Source: Tetranychus cinnabarinus (lineage: Eukaryota; Arthropoda; Arachnida; Trombidiformes; Tetranychidae). From it: 64,000 bases of DNA. The DNA is taken from contig WHVY01000003.1 in assembly GCA_022266195.1 (NCBI GenBank), forward strand, positions 11,470,001 through 11,534,000, read 5' to 3'. Made by a program: the position numbers and the translations under genes. Under the pieces are notes generated by a model. That model ran no database searches, was not told the DNA's origin, and saw only the letters and a program-made list of their open reading frames with translations. Below are positions 60,429 through 64,000 of the stretch, in pieces (position 1 is the stretch's first letter; every line of letters starts with the position of its first letter).

Positions 60429-61600
60429 TGTTACAAAATTATAGCAAAACTAGTTCTGTCTTGAATCTTGTGCTTGTAGCAAATAGTAAAGAACTCTTTG
60501 GCTGTTAGACTCGGAAAAATAGTTAATTGTCATTTACTAAATTTGATTGGTCATTAGAATGTATAATTTAATTTTAATTCACATAGATGTCACCAGTATA
60601 TTGAGATAATTTTTAGGATTCATTTCATCTTCAGGATCTGAAAAAGTTTCATTTGCGAGTTTATTGGTTATTACAGTCGTAAAAATGGATAAATTCAAAT
60701 GCACGTTAATCAAGTCGTGGTTCGAGATTGCTGGACATCCTGAGATGGATCTTTTCAATTTACTCACATTTGAGTAAGATTGTTAGACACAAGGAAAAGA
60801 TGGTGACAATTTTTTGACATCTCTCGAGATGCTGAAACCTCTATCATTTCGATTCTTTGGCCTCAACGGTCTTTAGATTAGACAATATTATTCATTGAAA
60901 AAACCGGAAAAAAGTATTTCATCTTGTTTATTGTGCTTTTAAACTCTACTAGCTAGAAAACGGAAAAAGATTTAAATGCGATTCACATAAATTGTTTGAT
61001 CATTAGAATGTATTAATTTTAATTCACAAAGATATCAGCAGTATATTGAGATAATTTATAAGATTAATTTCATCTTCAGGACTTGAAAAAGTTTCCTTTG
61101 TGAGTTAATTGAAAAAATCAAAGTACATTTATTATTACCTGTCAAAATAGGGTTTCACAGTCGCAAAAAATGGATGAATTTACCCTGCTCAAGTCGTGTT
61201 TTAGACTGCTGGGCATCCTGAGATGAATCTTTGCAATTTATTCGCATTTTGAACGAGCAAAGGTATGTAACTAAATTATTGCATGGTCCCTACTAGGAAA
61301 AGATTGTTTTTCTAATCCATTCCAAAACTGAGTTAATGAAGAATCTATGTAATTTGATTGATTCAAGTCCGTAAATTAATATAATAATAGCTAACAACCA
61401 AAATGTGTCTGAAATTTAAACATAAATCTAGAGTGGTAATCGATTTTAAAATAATGAAATTTAATAGTGAAAATAAGCTATTTTCAGTTAGTGTTATTAT
61501 TTGGCAGGTTTCTTTATTTACAAGAAAGAGATTGAATGCAAACACTTCAAATGGGATTCCGCAGCCGAAGAGTAACAAATGTATCGGTAAATATGTATTT
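60429..61600. other. Spacer between copies R and S
   Basis: Upstream region of R, with the upstream block at about 60580-60613. A second such block lies near 61020-61060 with no gene attached, suggesting a deleted first exon. AT-rich remainder without a gene. Confidence 0.5.
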
Positions 61601-63314
61601 TCAATAATAAATAGGAACCAAGAAACATGGAAGATCATCAAAACGTTTGAGAAAACAATGTTTCATGAAATCAAAGTTTCGACTAATTATTCCTCGTTTA
61701 GTGGACAGCTGAGGCCAATCTGACACGAGTTCATCGCGATTTCCTTTGAAGTAAAACTTGAGTGATCGTCCATATCTTTTACAATAGTCTTGAACATAAT
61801 CAGCAGCTTTTTGAGTCACTTTTTTACATCTAGAAACATCAAATAGAACTAGATTAGGTAAAATGTGAACCAATTTTTCGATAGATGGATTTTTTATAAA
61901 ACGTATGTTCCTCAACGAAAGATGCTTGAGGTTCGGATATCTGATCAACGCTCTTATTCGGTTGCAGTCGCGACAGGAACCACCATGCTATTAATAAAAA
62001 ATAAATTAGTTTATATTGATAAATTTTGAATAAATGACCATGTTGACTTGAACTACACAAAATAACCTAACCTGGTCGATTTCAAGCTGAAATAGATCAA
62101 ATCATTTGTATTCCGAAAATGTTTAAAAAAGCAATGGTTTTACTACTTACATAATCTATAACTGAATCTTGCAAACACTCGTGTTCCAATGTTTCTTCAA
62201 CAAAAAAGCGATCATTATCCACGTTAAGATGTGCACTTTGTAAATTTAGACATGAATTGATGAACTGGAAAGCATAACAAATATCAACTGATAAAACTTC
62301 CAGTTCAAGTATTCTAAGCTTTTCAAGTACTGGACCTTTGTATTGACTATCTGGGGATGAAAGATTGATTTTAATAAACAAACGTTTTTAACAAAATATT
62401 TGTATAATAAATATAATACCAATGGTACGAATATGTAGTCTTTCAAGATTCGGGAAATGATGTAAAACTGTTTCGAAATTTGGATAATAATACCAAGTGT
62501 ACAATTGCTTGATATTGTAACCATTTTGTAGGATATCTGGCTTGAAATTCAAGACGGATAGCATTTCGAGTTTATCACAATATTTTTCTATTGACACATC
62601 ACAACAATTGATTATTCCTTTCAAAGATTTAAGATTTCTGAAAAATTGTAGAATTTTTTCAAGATCTTTTGCTTCATTTGCAAGATCTTCTGCGTTATTT
62701 TCAAGATCTCCTACTCCCTTTAAGAATTCAAGTGTACTAACAAGAAAAAAATCTGAATTAAATAAATTTGAATTGTGCAAAATCTAAGAGAAAAAGATGA
62801 AGAAAATTGATATTCAATGAAAAATCCACAATGGTGTTTGATTAATAATATAAACTTACTATTAAATTTGGAAATAATGTATTCAGCAAGGTTTCACATC
62901 TAGTGCTCAAATCTAGTCCTTGATAATAAACAGAATCAGATGAATAATCAGGATTCTCTGGAAATTCTGCAATTAAAACTTGATCACAATAAGAGTAAGA
63001 ATTAATGAAAATTTAGAGCTTACCCATCAAATATTTAACTTTCCTCGTTCGCTCAGCGATTAAACAGCTCCATTTAATACACACTGAAATGAAATTTTTA
63101 ATGAATTACTGAATTTAGTGTTTTTACTCAATCATTATTCAATTGATACATAACCAACACAGCAAAACTCAATCTGTGAAAATATTTAAATATAAGTAGA
63201 GTAAATGTAAATGAGTTGGTAATTACCTTTATAGCACTTTGCTAAATCTTCCAAGTTATTCAAATAATAAAAAATGGTGAGCAAACAATCATCTGGAAGT
63301 TCATTAATCAACAT
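61601..63314 (-). CDS. F-box/LRR-like protein, copy S (sister of R)
   Basis: Exons 63227-63314, 63024-63083, 62860-62966, 62420-62783, 62151-62350 and 61601-61987 give 401 residues. Exon 4 again begins with a charged helical stretch (FLKGVGDLENNAEDLANE). The last exon is the most changed of the intact copies: DCNRIRALIRYPNLKH, FIKNPSIEKLVHIL, ISRNFDFMKHCFLKRF and a final IYY. F-box: LPDDCLLTIFYYLNNLEDLAKC. All junctions in frame. Confidence 0.86.
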
Positions 63315-63825
63315 TGTAAATAAAATTATAGCAAAAACTAGTTTTGTCTTGTTTATTGTGCTTTTAGACTCTACTAGCTAAAAAACGGAAATATTAATCA
63401 CTAAATTCAATTAATCATTAGAATGGATAATTTAATTTTTATTCACATAGATTTCAGCAGTACATTTATATTGAGATAATTTGGATGATTCATCTCATTG
63501 TCAATTTATTTAATCTGAAGCTTTTTTAGCCTCAACGGCGATTCTTTAGATCTGGCTCTACATACTATTCACTACAAACAAATAATGAAATACAGTGATG
63601 TAAAGTGATGCCAAAAAAGGTAGAATACAAACTCTTTGAATAGGCTCCGAGATAAAGATTAACATAAATATTCATTAACAAATACATCTCTTAAGATAAA
63701 AAAATAGATTTAATTCACTAAAAAACAGATCGGGAAATAAAGTGATGAGAGTTTAGAGGCTAATTTCAAGCTCTTTCATTGGGCTCCGAGTCTAAATTCC
63801 AAAAATATTTATGAGTATTTGGTTT
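63315..63825. other. Spacer between copies S and T
   Basis: Upstream region of S, with the block near 63440-63482 in the same extended form as upstream of Q. 3' flank of T. No gene. Confidence 0.5.
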
Positions 63826-64000
63826 TCAGTAATCAATAGGAATCAAGAAATGTGGAAGTTCAAAATAATTTTTGCGAAAGCAATGTTTCATGAAATTAAA
63901 GCCTCGACTGATTTTTTCTTTTTTAGTGGATAAATGAGGCCAATCTGATTCGATTTCATCGCGATTTCCTTTGAAGTAAAACTTAATTGATCTTCCATAT
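63826..64000 (-). CDS. F-box/LRR-like protein, copy T, C-terminal part only
   Basis: The last 57 codons and stop of a further family member, cut by the window edge. The visible part runs from YGRSIKFYFKGNRDE through SRGFNFMKHCFRKNYFE to LPHFLIPIDY, open throughout. Whether the full gene is intact cannot be judged here. Confidence 0.7.
   Translation of the reverse strand, partial: YGRSIKFYFKGNRDEIESDWPHLSTKKEKISRGFNFMKHCFRKNYFELPHFLIPIDY

Noticed and set aside
1..64000. CRISPR array, rRNA, tRNA or prokaryotic operon
   Set aside because: No regularly spaced direct repeats or rRNA-like sequence seen; genes have spliceosomal introns and eukaryotic domains. No tRNA cloverleaf recognised by eye; a tRNA scan would settle that.

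Overview
The window looks like nuclear DNA of an arthropod, most likely an acariform mite; a spider mite of the Tetranychus type is my best guess. It is AT-rich, its genes are split by many short introns (about 55-120 nt, GT..AG), and it carries an animal NOTUM homologue, an animal-type flavin monooxygenase and a large tandem family of F-box/leucine-rich proteins. The species call is inference; no rRNA or other marker is present.

Layout. (1) 1-4.9 kb: a NOTUM-type Wnt deacylase in three coding exons, + strand, with the catalytic Ser/Asp/His regions preserved. (2) 6.0-7.9 kb: two small secreted-protein genes on the - strand, neither of which I recognise. (3) 7.9-11.8 kb: a long spacer without a supportable gene. 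(4) 11.86-15.0 kb: an intact five-exon flavin-containing monooxygenase (FMO). (5) 15.8-64 kb: an array of about 20 copies of one F-box/LRR-like family. I rebuilt exon models from conserved splice positions. Eleven copies are intact across all exons (A, B, C, D, F, H, J, N, P, R, S). One is intact except for a single-base frameshift (L), one is cut by the window edge (T), and the rest are pseudogenes or single-exon relics.

Family architecture. Exon 1 (88 nt) and exon 2 (60 nt) encode the F-box. Exon 3 is a short variable linker. Exon 4, or exons 4 and 5, carries divergent leucine-rich repeats. The last exon (about 390 nt) carries two further LRR-like units and a nearly invariant C-terminus ending in a FDFMKHCFLKDF..LPHFLIP-DY-type motif. 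The expected role, from F-box biology, is substrate recognition for an SCF (Skp1-Cul1) ubiquitin ligase, with the variable middle exons choosing targets. Targets cannot be read from sequence.

How the array grew. Genes A/B, C/D and F/G are head-to-head pairs sharing intergenic regions of about 510-550 bp. The block FMO 3' end + A + B was copied to FMO fragment + C + D. At least four decayed FMO fragments are scattered through the F-box array, which records repeated co-duplication of FMO sequence with F-box genes. Beyond 35 kb all F-box copies lie on the - strand. Several short inverted-repeat elements (MITE-like, most with TA targets) sit in introns and at gene ends; one supplies the stop codon of copy L. 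Promoter-proximal blocks are conserved across copies, including a 69-nt hairpin upstream of three + strand copies.
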